Positions 1-6,097 of a stretch of DNA of 6,696 nt are shown one piece after another. Source of the DNA: Candidatus Hydrogenedentota bacterium. GTDB lineage: Bacteria; Hydrogenedentota; Hydrogenedentia; Hydrogenedentales; SLHB01. The DNA lies in NCBI GenBank assembly GCA_003552765.1, contig PUOI01000626.1, positions 1 to 6,696 on the forward strand, in the 5' to 3' direction. The notes under the pieces were generated by a model. The model did not search any database. It was not told the DNA's origin and worked only from the letters and a program-made list of their open reading frames with translations. A program made the position numbers and the translations under genes. Position 1 is the stretch's first letter; each line of letters begins with the position of its first letter.

Positions 1-762
1 GAGAACCGTATTGATAGAGCGTAGTAGCCAGTCAAGATTGAAACAATAACCGGCTTGTTCCCACTCATACAACTTAGCTTTCATGTGATCGCGCGCCTCT
101 GGCCAATCCGCACAAATCTTGGCCAATGCAAGATCGCCCTTAGAGAGTTTAGTTCCTCCACTATTCACGCGATTGAAGATGTCGACCACAACTTCGATGG
201 TCTTGTCCTTCCCCGTCACTTCTTCTACATGCAAGATTACATCTTGAATGCCTATAAGCTTGGATAGACGACTGACATATTCGCCGACATTGAGTCTCGA
301 GTCAGGGTAGTCCGAAAATCGCTCAATGAAGTGTCCCAACCCATTATTGCCATGACTCATTAGTTCGGTGACGTTGATCCAGCAAGGATCGTCCTTCATT
401 AGAACTGGCTGATAAAAGGAGAATATCTCCCTTTCGACATTGAAGTAGAGTCCGGTAAATGCATTGTAATTCCCTTCGAAAAACTCCGGAGCTATTCCGC
501 GAATCACGCCATAAAGGGAAGTGATTCGTTGTTGTCCGTCAAGTAGCAGCTTCACAACTCCGGGGGCCAATGCTCCTTCTCCACGATGGTCTGCCGAGTG
601 AGATTCCGTGACCCAAACAAGAAGTCCTCCCACCGGATGACGCCGATAGAGGGAGTTAAACAGGCCACGGACCTGATCACGATTCCAAACATAACCGCGC
701 TGGAATTCCGGCAACGCAATGTGGCCATTGTCAATGTGGTCCAGTATCGTTGATATCTTCAC
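1..762 (-). CDS. DUF262 (GmrSD N-terminal / ParB-like NTPase) protein, 3' end beyond window
   Basis: The reverse frame from a GTG at 762-760 stays open for 254 codons to the window edge. The translation carries the DUF262 hallmarks in order: LPEFQRGYVW (residues 17-26), HPVGGLLVW (42-50), LLDGQQRITSLYG (73-85, the DGQQR nucleotide-binding motif) and FNRVNSGGTKLSKGDLALAKI-type sequence (196-216). In characterised relatives (GmrSD type IV restriction, SspE, BrxU) this domain is a ParB/Srx-fold NTPase that controls a nuclease such as a C-terminal DUF1524/HNH domain against modified phage DNA. Here any nuclease part lies outside the window, so the activity cannot be assigned. The start is supported by GGGGAGGT placed 8 nt upstream; no ATG start fits. 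Base composition (about 45% GC in a sampled line) is well below the neighbouring genes, which suggests horizontal gain. Family is near certain; the restriction role is inferred. Confidence 0.9.
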   Translation of the reverse strand, partial: MKISTILDHIDNGHIALPEFQRGYVWNRDQVRGLFNSLYRRHPVGGLLVWVTESHSADHRGEGALAPGVVKLLLDGQQRITSLYGVIRGIAPEFFEGNYNAFTGLYFNVEREIFSFYQPVLMKDDPCWINVTELMSHGNNGLGHFIERFSDYPDSRLNVGEYVSRLSKLIGIQDVILHVEEVTGKDKTIEVVVDIFNRVNSGGTKLSKGDLALAKICADWPEARDHMKAKLYEWEQAGYCFNLDWLLRSINTVL

Positions 763-770
763 AAGTATCG

Positions 771-778
771 ACCTCCCC
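771..778 (-). promoter_or_regulatory. Ribosome binding site that fixes the GTG start of the DUF262 gene
   Basis: On the minus strand the sequence GGGGAGGT ends 8 nt before the GTG at 762. It is a near-perfect anti-16S match and settles the non-ATG start. Further upstream (780-884) I found no convincing promoter: the nearest is TTGCTT, a 15-nt spacer and TATAGC, which is short-spaced and weak. Confidence 0.75.
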
Positions 779-867
779 GAATCTTATGCAACAGCTTTCT
801 GTGGATTTCCCACTAGATACGTTAACTTAGCTATGCTATATGTTGCTACTCGGCAAAGCAAATCACG

Positions 868-881
868 CACTCCTAGAAGTG
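868..881. repeat. 14-nt imperfect palindrome just after the GH123-like gene
   Basis: CACTCCTAGAAGTG is a palindrome apart from one mismatched pair. It starts 3 nt beyond the stop codon of the minus-strand gene. It could form a short hairpin at the transcript end, but no run of T follows, so it is not a clear intrinsic terminator. It may be chance. Confidence 0.3.
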
Positions 882-884
882 ACG

Positions 885-3620
885 TTACCCGCCGTTGAGC
901 GCGTCGTCGAGGCGCTCGATCATGCGGCCGATTTCGCGGCGTTGTTCGCGTAGGACGTCTGCGTCGCGGGTGAAGCTTACGAGGCTGGTCATGACGCCGC
1001 CCAGGCTTCGCACGTCTTCGGCTTCTTCGACGAGGGTTTCGTGGCCGCCTTGTTCGCGTAAGGCGCGGATGCGCTGGCTGAGCATGACGAGGTAATCGTA
1101 GTCCTCGATGCCGTCGCGCACGGTTTCCAGCCGGATGGAGGGTACGGGTCCGTTATCGCTTGGGTAGATGAGGAGGCCGTCGCCGTTGACCGGCGTGATG
1201 TCCAACTGCCGCTCCCAGGGATCGCTCCCCTCGGCGTGGTAATTCACCGCCCAATAGTGGAAGCCGCGGATACCTAGCGCCCACGTCTGCCAAAACAGGA
1301 TGCGGTGCTCGATGGCGCGGAAGTCCAGGAGCAGGTTGCCGTAGGGGCGTTGGGGCGAATGGTTCACGTACCACCAGACGTTGCCGTCTTGCGCGGTGCG
1401 TTGGAGGATGGGCCGGTTGTTGGGGGTGTCCAGCATGGGGAGATGCACGCCCCAGATGTCCACGCGCTCGGGCAGAAAGGCTTCCAGACCCCGCGTGGTC
1501 ACCATTACCGGAATGGAGGGGGCCGTCTCCTGCCAGCTTTCCACGGCGTCGTAGACCCGGGACCAGGCGGCTCGCGCTGGATCGTCGCCGAGATGGGTGA
1601 ACGCGCGGTCCTCCAACCCGTGCCGCTCAACGAAGGCGTTGGCCTGCTCAAGCTGTTCCGGGAATTCGAGCAGCGAGGCGGGTACGTTAAGACTGCTGAC
1701 GCCTTGGGTGAGCAATTCCCCGAGCCCGTCCTCGAACTCCGCCAAGCTGGCGGCGTAATCCGCGCTCTCCGAGGGCAGGCTGGCCGGTTCACGCAGGGTC
1801 ACGCGATTCTCCAACGCCAAGTCGCGATAAGCCCTGTTGAGTTCTCCCCGCGCTCCCGCATATCCCTTGGCCTGGGCCGTCTCCCACGCGTGGTCCGCGT
1901 AGAATCGAAAGTCCGTGCGCAAATGCGGCTGATCCGGCAACGTGAAATCGAACACTTCGGCCTCAATCCACAGTTCGATGGGATTCTGACCCGCGATTTC
2001 AATTTCCAACAGCCCCCGGTACGCGCCCGAGGGGATATCCTTCGGCGCATACACCGTGAACCAGATCGGAGCGGTTTGCCCGCCCTCCGCCTCGAAAGGT
2101 TCAAAGGCGGGCAAGGCGTCGGGCCATTCTCCGGTGGGGCCTTCGTAATGCGAGGGGATGGGCGCCCGGTGATAGGCCACATTCGCCGTGCGGATGTGTT
2201 CCGCCGCGATGCGGGCGTCCCCATCCTCGTGGACCAGATCATTGAGCCGAACGTTCACCCGGCGCGGCGAGCTGTCCTCCGGCGGGCGGACCACCACTTG
2301 GAACGATTCCCGCTCGTTGCGCGCCAAGGCGATGTCCGCCACGGTGTTGCGCGAACCCGTGGATTCAACGCGATCGTTCTGGAAGATCTTCTCCAAGGGC
2401 GATTCAATCCACACCGCCGTCTCACCCGCCGCCGCCAACTCCCGCGACAGCGTGCGGCCTCTACGCTCAAGCGCGTACGGCGCCGTGGTCCACGCATCCA
2501 TCGGCGTGGGCGAGGGTTCCCCCACATGGAACTGCGTGTCAAGTCCCCCGTGCGGGGAATTCGTGTCGCGTCCCAGCGGATATCCTTCCTCGGGCGTGCG
2601 GAATCGGGCGATGAGTTCGTACGCGCCCGGTTCCGGCGCCTCCCAGTCGTAGCCTATGCGGGCCATCTGCCGGGGGCCAATGGCCGAGGGGAAGCGCATC
2701 GGGGGCAATCGCCAGGCCTCGTCATCGTCTCCGAGGACGGTGGCCTCGATGATCAGCGGCGGCAGGGAGCGGGCGGCGGCGATGAGCACCTCCAGCCGGC
2801 CGTCGTTGTAATTGATCTGCGCGGCAAATTCCTCGCTGGCGAAATCGACGCGCTCAAGTCCCCGAACGGCGTTGACGCGATACGTGGTCTCCCACACTTG
2901 GCCGGGTTGAAACATACGCGGCGTGAAGTTGGCCTGAAATCCAACCATCTCGCGGCGGCTTTCGTGCACCGTCTGTAGACCATGGGTAGTTTCGGCGTCG
3001 AACACGCCGTACACCGTTTCCCGTGTCTCGGGATTGGTGGCCGCGATCCAGTTCCGCGCGGCGGGATAATAGGCCGTTTCGCGCGCGCCTAGTACTCCGT
3101 GGTCCGTGGCCGCCACGTCCACCCGGTTTCCGGCGTCCCAGCTCCCGCCGGGCAGGACCTCATTGCGCACCCATGGGGCCATCCACTGGGTTTCTTCGCC
3201 CCGGTTCTCCACGCGCCAGCGAACCCGGATAGACGCCTCATCAGCCATTGGCTCGACAATGCGGGTCACGGATAGCCCGTCAATGTTGGGGCCCTCGCAG
3301 TCGTAGGTATACCGCCATATGGGCGCGCCGCTGGCGCTTCGGGCGGTCTCAAGCTCTTGATTCACCCGGCGGTTGGGGATGTAGGCGCTGCCTACCCCAA
3401 AGCCTTCCAGCAGGAGCCCGTCCCCCGCCGCCATGTTCTGATCCGTCCCCGCCCATTGGAAACGCTGCACGGCTCCCAACGCCCGTGGCACCATGTCAAG
3501 GCTCAGGTATTCTCCGCTGAATTGCACGGCCTCCTGCGCCGGGACGGCCAATCCCCAGGTCAACACTACGGCGGCACACAAGACACTGATACGAGTGATA
3601 TGCATTTGCGAACTATCCAC
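885..3620 (-). CDS. Secreted DUF4091 / GH123-like protein, 911 aa
   Basis: A signal peptide opens the protein: ITR, hydrophobic ISVLCAAVVLTWGLAV, then a cleavage site after VPA (residue 28). Residues about 30-260 are an unidentified, probably beta-rich region; 265-370 look like an Ig-type beta domain. Residues 400-565 match the beta domain that precedes DUF4091 (ARNERESFQVVV, DIPSGAYRG, FDFTLPDQPHLRTDF). The C-terminal 565-845 is the DUF4091/GH123-like barrel end, with VDIWGVHLP, a YWAVNYH aromatic stretch, NGDGLLIYP and PSIRLETVRDGIEDYDYL. GH123 enzymes are beta-N-acetylgalactosaminidases using an adjacent Asp-Glu pair; the matching place here reads HLGDDP (D679-D680), so substrate and activity are uncertain. 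At 911 residues it is longer than GH123 enzymes of roughly 550-600, through extra N-terminal domains. The first codon is GTG; an in-frame ATG at 3605-3603 (residue 6) gives an equally good signal peptide. Role: glycan processing in the periplasm or outside the cell (inference). Confidence 0.88.
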   Translation of the reverse strand: MDSSQMHITRISVLCAAVVLTWGLAVPAQEAVQFSGEYLSLDMVPRALGAVQRFQWAGTDQNMAAGDGLLLEGFGVGSAYIPNRRVNQELETARSASGAPIWRYTYDCEGPNIDGLSVTRIVEPMADEASIRVRWRVENRGEETQWMAPWVRNEVLPGGSWDAGNRVDVAATDHGVLGARETAYYPAARNWIAATNPETRETVYGVFDAETTHGLQTVHESRREMVGFQANFTPRMFQPGQVWETTYRVNAVRGLERVDFASEEFAAQINYNDGRLEVLIAAARSLPPLIIEATVLGDDDEAWRLPPMRFPSAIGPRQMARIGYDWEAPEPGAYELIARFRTPEEGYPLGRDTNSPHGGLDTQFHVGEPSPTPMDAWTTAPYALERRGRTLSRELAAAGETAVWIESPLEKIFQNDRVESTGSRNTVADIALARNERESFQVVVRPPEDSSPRRVNVRLNDLVHEDGDARIAAEHIRTANVAYHRAPIPSHYEGPTGEWPDALPAFEPFEAEGGQTAPIWFTVYAPKDIPSGAYRGLLEIEIAGQNPIELWIEAEVFDFTLPDQPHLRTDFRFYADHAWETAQAKGYAGARGELNRAYRDLALENRVTLREPASLPSESADYAASLAEFEDGLGELLTQGVSSLNVPASLLEFPEQLEQANAFVERHGLEDRAFTHLGDDPARAAWSRVYDAVESWQETAPSIPVMVTTRGLEAFLPERVDIWGVHLPMLDTPNNRPILQRTAQDGNVWWYVNHSPQRPYGNLLLDFRAIEHRILFWQTWALGIRGFHYWAVNYHAEGSDPWERQLDITPVNGDGLLIYPSDNGPVPSIRLETVRDGIEDYDYLVMLSQRIRALREQGGHETLVEEAEDVRSLGGVMTSLVSFTRDADVLREQRREIGRMIERLDDALNGG

Positions 3621-3626
3621 ATTTGG

Positions 3627-3646
3627 GCGCGCTCCCCATGGCGCGC
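3627..3646 (-). promoter_or_regulatory. Hairpin displaying the ribosome binding site of the GH123-like gene
   Basis: On the coding strand two GCGCGC arms (3646-3641 and 3632-3627) flank the 8-nt loop CATGGGGA. The purine-rich GGGGA that would act as Shine-Dalgarno sits in the loop, and the stem ends 6 nt before the GTG. Such a GC-only stem could limit ribosome loading or serve as a control element. The geometry is seen in the sequence; the function is inferred. Confidence 0.4.
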
Positions 3647-3674
3647 GATTGCAGTCTACTCAGGTGAAAATCCC

Positions 3675-3704
3675 ATGATACACAACCCGGAGCGTGCTTG
3701 GGAA
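3675..3704 (-). promoter_or_regulatory. Candidate sigma-70 promoter for the GH123-like gene
   Basis: On the minus strand TTCCCA (3704-3699), an 18-nt spacer and TATCAT (3680-3675) resemble -35 and -10 boxes (four and five of six matches). The leader would be about 48 nt and would include the hairpin at 3627-3646. This is the mirror of the promoter proposed for the opposite operon. Weak evidence on its own. Confidence 0.25.
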
Positions 3705-3728
3705 GCGATGCGCGGGTTCTGGGCTCAA

Positions 3729-3758
3729 TTGGCTGCGTAAACCGCAGCATGGTATCAT
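3729..3758 (+). promoter_or_regulatory. Candidate sigma-70 promoter of the TA-like pair, with hairpin/operator
   Basis: TTGGCT (3729-3734) and TATCAT (3753-3758) are separated by 18 nt, giving a leader of about 40 nt before the start at 3807. The spacer holds a perfect inverted repeat, GCTGCG - TAAAC - CGCAGC (3732-3748), overlapping the -35 box. Toxin-antitoxin operons are often autorepressed through palindromes at exactly this place, so it is a candidate operator. That is inference from position. Confidence 0.35.
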
Positions 3759-3806
3759 GGACATGAAATCGGAGATTGCATACAGACCGATGCGGCAAAG
3801 AGAACA

Positions 3807-3995
3807 ATGATTGAGAAGTCCGTCAAAAAACGCGATTTGAATGCGGATACGTCCATCCAGGACGATCTCGCCTACTGGCTCTCCAAGACGCCCGAGGAAC
3901 GCATTGCCGCTGTCGAATTCCTGAGAAGGCAACATCATGGAAGTACAGCAAGACTTCAAAGAGTTGCTCGCGTTATTAAACAAACACGAGGTTGA
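3807..3995 (+). CDS. Small protein upstream of nucleotidyltransferase, putative antitoxin-like partner, 62 aa
   Basis: This short basic protein contains DDLAYWLSKTPEERIAAVEFLRRQ (residues about 19-42) followed by HHGSTARLQRVARVIKQ. I recognise this pattern from small hypothetical proteins encoded just before AbiEii/MNT-type nucleotidyltransferases, but it has no established function that I can name. A purine-rich AAAGAGA lies just upstream as a weak ribosome binding site. Its last 59 nt overlap the start of the nucleotidyltransferase in another frame, so translation of the two is probably coupled. The conserved-looking GSTARLQR tail lies within the overlap, so both frames appear to be used. 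By position and size it is a candidate antitoxin or accessory subunit; no DNA-binding fold is evident. Confidence 0.75.
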   Translation: MIEKSVKKRDLNADTSIQDDLAYWLSKTPEERIAAVEFLRRQHHGSTARLQRVARVIKQTRG

Positions 3996-4383
3996 GTATT
4001 TGATCGTGGGGGCCTATGCGCTCGCCTTTCATGGAGCCCCACGATTCACGGGCGATCTGGATGTGCTTGTGGAACCGGTTCCCAGCAATGCAACGAGGCT
4101 CATGCAGGCTCTTGACGAGTTCGGCTTTGGCTCCACCGGTCTCACGGCGGCGGATTTTGAAGAAGAAGGCCAGGTCATTCAGCTCGGTTTTCCTCCAGTC
4201 CGTATAGATATCCTCACCTCGATTACGGGTGTTTCTTGGGACGAGGCCCGCTCAAGCAGTGTGGATGGCCTATTGGGAAACGTAACGGTGCGCTACATTG
4301 GCAAGGAAGCCTTTGTGGCCAACAAGAGAGCTTTGGGCCGCAAGAAAGACCTGGCCGATTTGGAAGCTGCTGGTGAAGACTAA
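3937..4383 (+). CDS. MNT/AbiEii-type nucleotidyltransferase, putative TA toxin or partner, 148 aa
   Basis: The protein has the core of the DNA polymerase beta-type nucleotidyltransferase fold: YLIVGAYALAFHG (residues 21-33), where the glycine-containing helix start binds nucleotide; GDLDVLV (39-45), supplying metal-binding D40 and D42; and VRIDILTSI (88-96), supplying the third acidic residue D91. The tail IGKEAFVANKRALGRKKDLADLE (121-143) is typical of AbiEii-like/DUF6036 relatives. All three catalytic acids are present, so it should be active, transferring a nucleotide to an RNA, tRNA or protein. Members of this superfamily act as toxins (AbiEii, MenT) or as antitoxins (MntA with HepT). No HepT is next to it. 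AGAAGG sits 7 nt before the ATG. Which partner is toxic cannot be told from sequence. Confidence 0.85.
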   Translation: MEVQQDFKELLALLNKHEVEYLIVGAYALAFHGAPRFTGDLDVLVEPVPSNATRLMQALDEFGFGSTGLTAADFEEEGQVIQLGFPPVRIDILTSITGVSWDEARSSSVDGLLGNVTVRYIGKEAFVANKRALGRKKDLADLEAAGED

Positions 4384-4609
4384 GCCAGAAAATCCGTTCG
4401 GCGTCCGACACTATCTCCGTACATAATCTCTGACTGTCCCGCCTGCCGCCCGGCATGAATCTCTCCCGCCGGGTATGCCATGCGTATCGCGCAGCCCTGC
4501 CTGCGTTTTTCCGCCCCATGTACACAAAACCGGGGCGGCGCGCGTCTATTATGGGTGAATCACTTAATGGCGTGGTCTTTTAGGGCCGCAAACCAGCCGG
4601 GGGGAAACG
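4384..4609. other. Non-coding gap with two hairpins between TA-like pair and sigma operon
   Basis: No convincing gene lies in these 226 nt. They hold a 6-bp inverted repeat CCCGGC/GCCGGG (4449-4454 and 4468-4473, 13-nt loop) and a 7-bp one CCGCCCC/GGGGCGG (4511-4517 and 4532-4538, 14-nt loop). Neither is followed by a run of T on the plus strand, so neither is a standard terminator; the first may still end the upstream transcript. A -10-like TATTAT at 4547-4552 lies right after the second hairpin, without a good -35 box, and is the best available promoter position for the sigma gene. Confidence 0.5.
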
Positions 4610-5134
4610 GTGTCGACGGACCCCAACGAGACATACGAACGCATTATCGCGCCCATCGAGGACCGGATGATGCACGCCGTTTGGCGCATCACACGGGACA
4701 CGGATGACGCGGAGGAGGCGTTGCAGGATGCGCTGGCGCGAATTTGGCGCCGGTGGGACGCCGTGTGCGCCCATCCCAATCCCCAGGCGCTGGTGCTTCG
4801 GATGTGTCTGAACGCGGCGTGTGACCAGCTTCGGCGGAAAATTCGCCGGCGCAGGACGGCCCAAGTCTGGAGCCGTCTTGCTGGCCCCATGCCCGTCGCG
4901 CCCTCGCCGGCGGACAGCCTGAGTCTGAGCGAAAAGGAAACCGCGATTTTCGATGCAATAGCCAAATTGAGCCGCAACCAGGCGGCGGCCGTGATTATGC
5001 GTTTGGTGCAAAATCAATCCTACGACGAAATCGCGCGCAGCCTCGGTTGTGGCGGCGCCACGGCCCGCAAGCACGTGGAGCGGGGACGCCAGCGGCTTCG
5101 CGAGTTGCTGGGTCCTTTGGAGGAAACACCCTGA
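4610..5134 (+). CDS. ECF-family RNA polymerase sigma factor, 174 aa
   Basis: The protein has only the two sigma domains that define ECF factors. Region 2 spans residues about 13-82, with DTDDAEEALQDALARIWRRWD (core-binding and -10 recognition) and ending in the basic stretch RRKIRRRRT. A Pro/Ser linker (91-107) follows. Region 4 spans 108-167, with LSRNQAAAVIMRLVQNQSYD and a helix-turn-helix ending KHVERGRQRLRELL that reads the -35 box. The start is a GTG with a G-run (GGGGGG) 5 nt upstream; no ATG start in this frame gives a better fit. The stop codon overlaps the next ATG by one base, so it is co-translated with its presumed anti-sigma factor. The promoters it controls are unknown, and no confident self-recognised promoter is visible. 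Confidence 0.92.
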   Translation: MSTDPNETYERIIAPIEDRMMHAVWRITRDTDDAEEALQDALARIWRRWDAVCAHPNPQALVLRMCLNAACDQLRRKIRRRRTAQVWSRLAGPMPVAPSPADSLSLSEKETAIFDAIAKLSRNQAAAVIMRLVQNQSYDEIARSLGCGGATARKHVERGRQRLRELLGPLEETP

Positions 5135-6060
5135 TGAGCGAACCCAACCAGCCCCAGGATTCGCGTGAACCCAATCTGGACGAGATGCTTCGATCCGCCT
5201 TCACAGAGCCCGCTCCGCCGGAGGTCCGGGCGCGGCTGCGGCCTCAGTTCGAGGCGTTGCGAGCCCGGCTCGGTTCGGAGGAGGATGTCCGCCTGCCACG
5301 GCGGTGGCGCTCGTGGCATCCCCTTCGCGTCGTTGCGGCCTTGCTCATCGCCGTGGTGGCGTTCGCCGCCGGGAGCATGGCGGTCAATATCGGCCCTCGT
5401 CCCACTTGGGCTGACGTGGTGGACCAGTTCGGTTCCGTGAGGGGATTGCAAGCAAACGTTTATGTCGAGGAGCAAGCCGGGGCCGACCCTGTCCATGTGG
5501 AACTGTGGATGGCGCGGGGCGGTCTTACCCGGATGCGGGCCGGGCACGAAGTCGCCTTTGGGCGTCAAGGCCGGATTTTGGATTCGGTGCTGCTGGACGA
5601 TGCCCCGCTGCCTCCGCCGGTGGTTCGCGCGCGCGACATGGTGCGGGACTTTGTGGGCGCATTGGGTACGGCCAACGCCTTCTCGCTGGAAACCCTGCTG
5701 GAAGTGCTGCCGGGGTCGTTTTCCGACATCGAAGTCCTGGAAACACAAGCCTCCACCCCCTCACAAGACCTTCTTGTGTTCGACATGGCCGGGGACGGCG
5801 AATCCGGGCGCGTGCGCATCTGGGCGTTGCGCCGAAGCCGGTTGCCGGTCCGCGTGCTGTACTGGGACCCCAACACGGGTGAACGGGTGGATGTGAGCTT
5901 GGCCTACACCGATCCACAGCCGGTGGCGTTTTTTGATCCCGCGTTGTTCCGGTCGTTGTTTTCCGAAATGGAAGACGACGTGGACAAGGCCAAGGCGGCC
6001 TATCTGTTGATGGATGATTCCGACGGCGGATCGCCCGCCCGAAACCAAGCCATCCGCTAA
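5134..6060 (+). CDS. Single-pass membrane anti-sigma-like protein with LolA-like outer domain, 308 aa
   Basis: A cytoplasmic N-terminus (1-63, acidic/arginine-rich, with the helix LDEMLRSAF) leads to a positively charged RRWRSWHPLR and one membrane helix (about 65-85, VVAALLIAVVAFAAGSMAV). A periplasmic part (87-308) begins TWADVVDQFGSVRGLQANVYV and continues with beta-strand-like repeats (VHVELWMARGGLTRMRAG, LLVFDMAG, LPVRVLYWD), as in LolA/RseB-like lipid-binding folds. It has no cysteine, so it is not a zinc-binding (ZAS) anti-sigma factor. The ATG at 5134 is chosen over in-frame upstream codons because it overlaps the sigma stop (TGATG) and has GGAGGA 9 nt upstream. Position and topology indicate that it binds the ECF factor at the membrane and responds to a periplasmic signal. 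This is inference: the anti-sigma helix is not a recognised domain, and the LolA-like call is from pattern only. Confidence 0.78.
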   Translation: MSEPNQPQDSREPNLDEMLRSAFTEPAPPEVRARLRPQFEALRARLGSEEDVRLPRRWRSWHPLRVVAALLIAVVAFAAGSMAVNIGPRPTWADVVDQFGSVRGLQANVYVEEQAGADPVHVELWMARGGLTRMRAGHEVAFGRQGRILDSVLLDDAPLPPPVVRARDMVRDFVGALGTANAFSLETLLEVLPGSFSDIEVLETQASTPSQDLLVFDMAGDGESGRVRIWALRRSRLPVRVLYWDPNTGERVDVSLAYTDPQPVAFFDPALFRSLFSEMEDDVDKAKAAYLLMDDSDGGSPARNQAIR

Positions 6061-6066
6061 TCACCA

Positions 6067-6080
6067 CACGCAGCAGCGTG
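6067..6080 (+). other. Short intergenic hairpin between anti-sigma and pseudopilin genes
   Basis: CACGC - AGCA - GCGTG forms a perfect 5-bp stem with a four-base loop, 6 nt after the anti-sigma stop and just before the ribosome binding site of the next gene (GGGG, 5 nt from ATG). It lacks a T-run, so it is more likely an RNA-processing or stability element setting unequal expression than a terminator. It could be chance. Confidence 0.35.
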
Positions 6081-6097
6081 AATAGAAAGGGGACAGC

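Larger units (their letters stand above)
3673..3760. repeat. Perfect 9-bp inverted repeat in the divergent control region
   Basis: CCATGATAC at 3673-3681 and GTATCATGG at 3752-3760 are exact reverse complements, 79 bp apart start to start. Each arm contains TATCAT oriented outward toward its own gene, so both arms may be -10 boxes of divergent promoters or binding sites for one regulator. Confidence 0.45.

Noticed and set aside
1305..2978. 557-codon open frame on the plus strand inside the GH123-like gene
   Set aside because: It is antisense to a gene with clear signal peptide and DUF4091 motifs. It has no recognisable domain, an Arg/Gly-rich composition typical of GC-rich shadow frames, and no ribosome binding site.
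3570..3580. Lipoprotein signal (cysteine 15) in the GH123-like protein
   Set aside because: The cysteine lies inside the hydrophobic core as SVLC, which does not fit a lipobox; cleavage after VPA fits better.
3660..3983. 107-codon minus-strand frame opposite the TA-like promoter and small gene
   Set aside because: It overlaps the better-supported 62-aa gene and its promoter, and no family pattern is visible.
4527..4546. ECF-type autoregulated promoter (AAAC ... CGTC) before the sigma gene
   Set aside because: Only 12 nt separate the two elements, whereas about 16 nt is usual, so self-recognition is not supported.
5047..5133. Upstream extension of the anti-sigma reading frame
   Set aside because: It would lie within sigma region 4 coding sequence. 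The ATG at 5134 has a proper ribosome binding site and the TGATG overlap.
5020..5748. 242-codon minus-strand frame across the sigma/anti-sigma junction
   Set aside because: It is opposite two well-supported genes and low in recognisable sequence (His/Pro/Arg-rich), so it is a shadow frame.
5525..6067. 180-codon minus-strand frame opposite the anti-sigma gene
   Set aside because: Pro/Arg-rich shadow with no domain or start signal.
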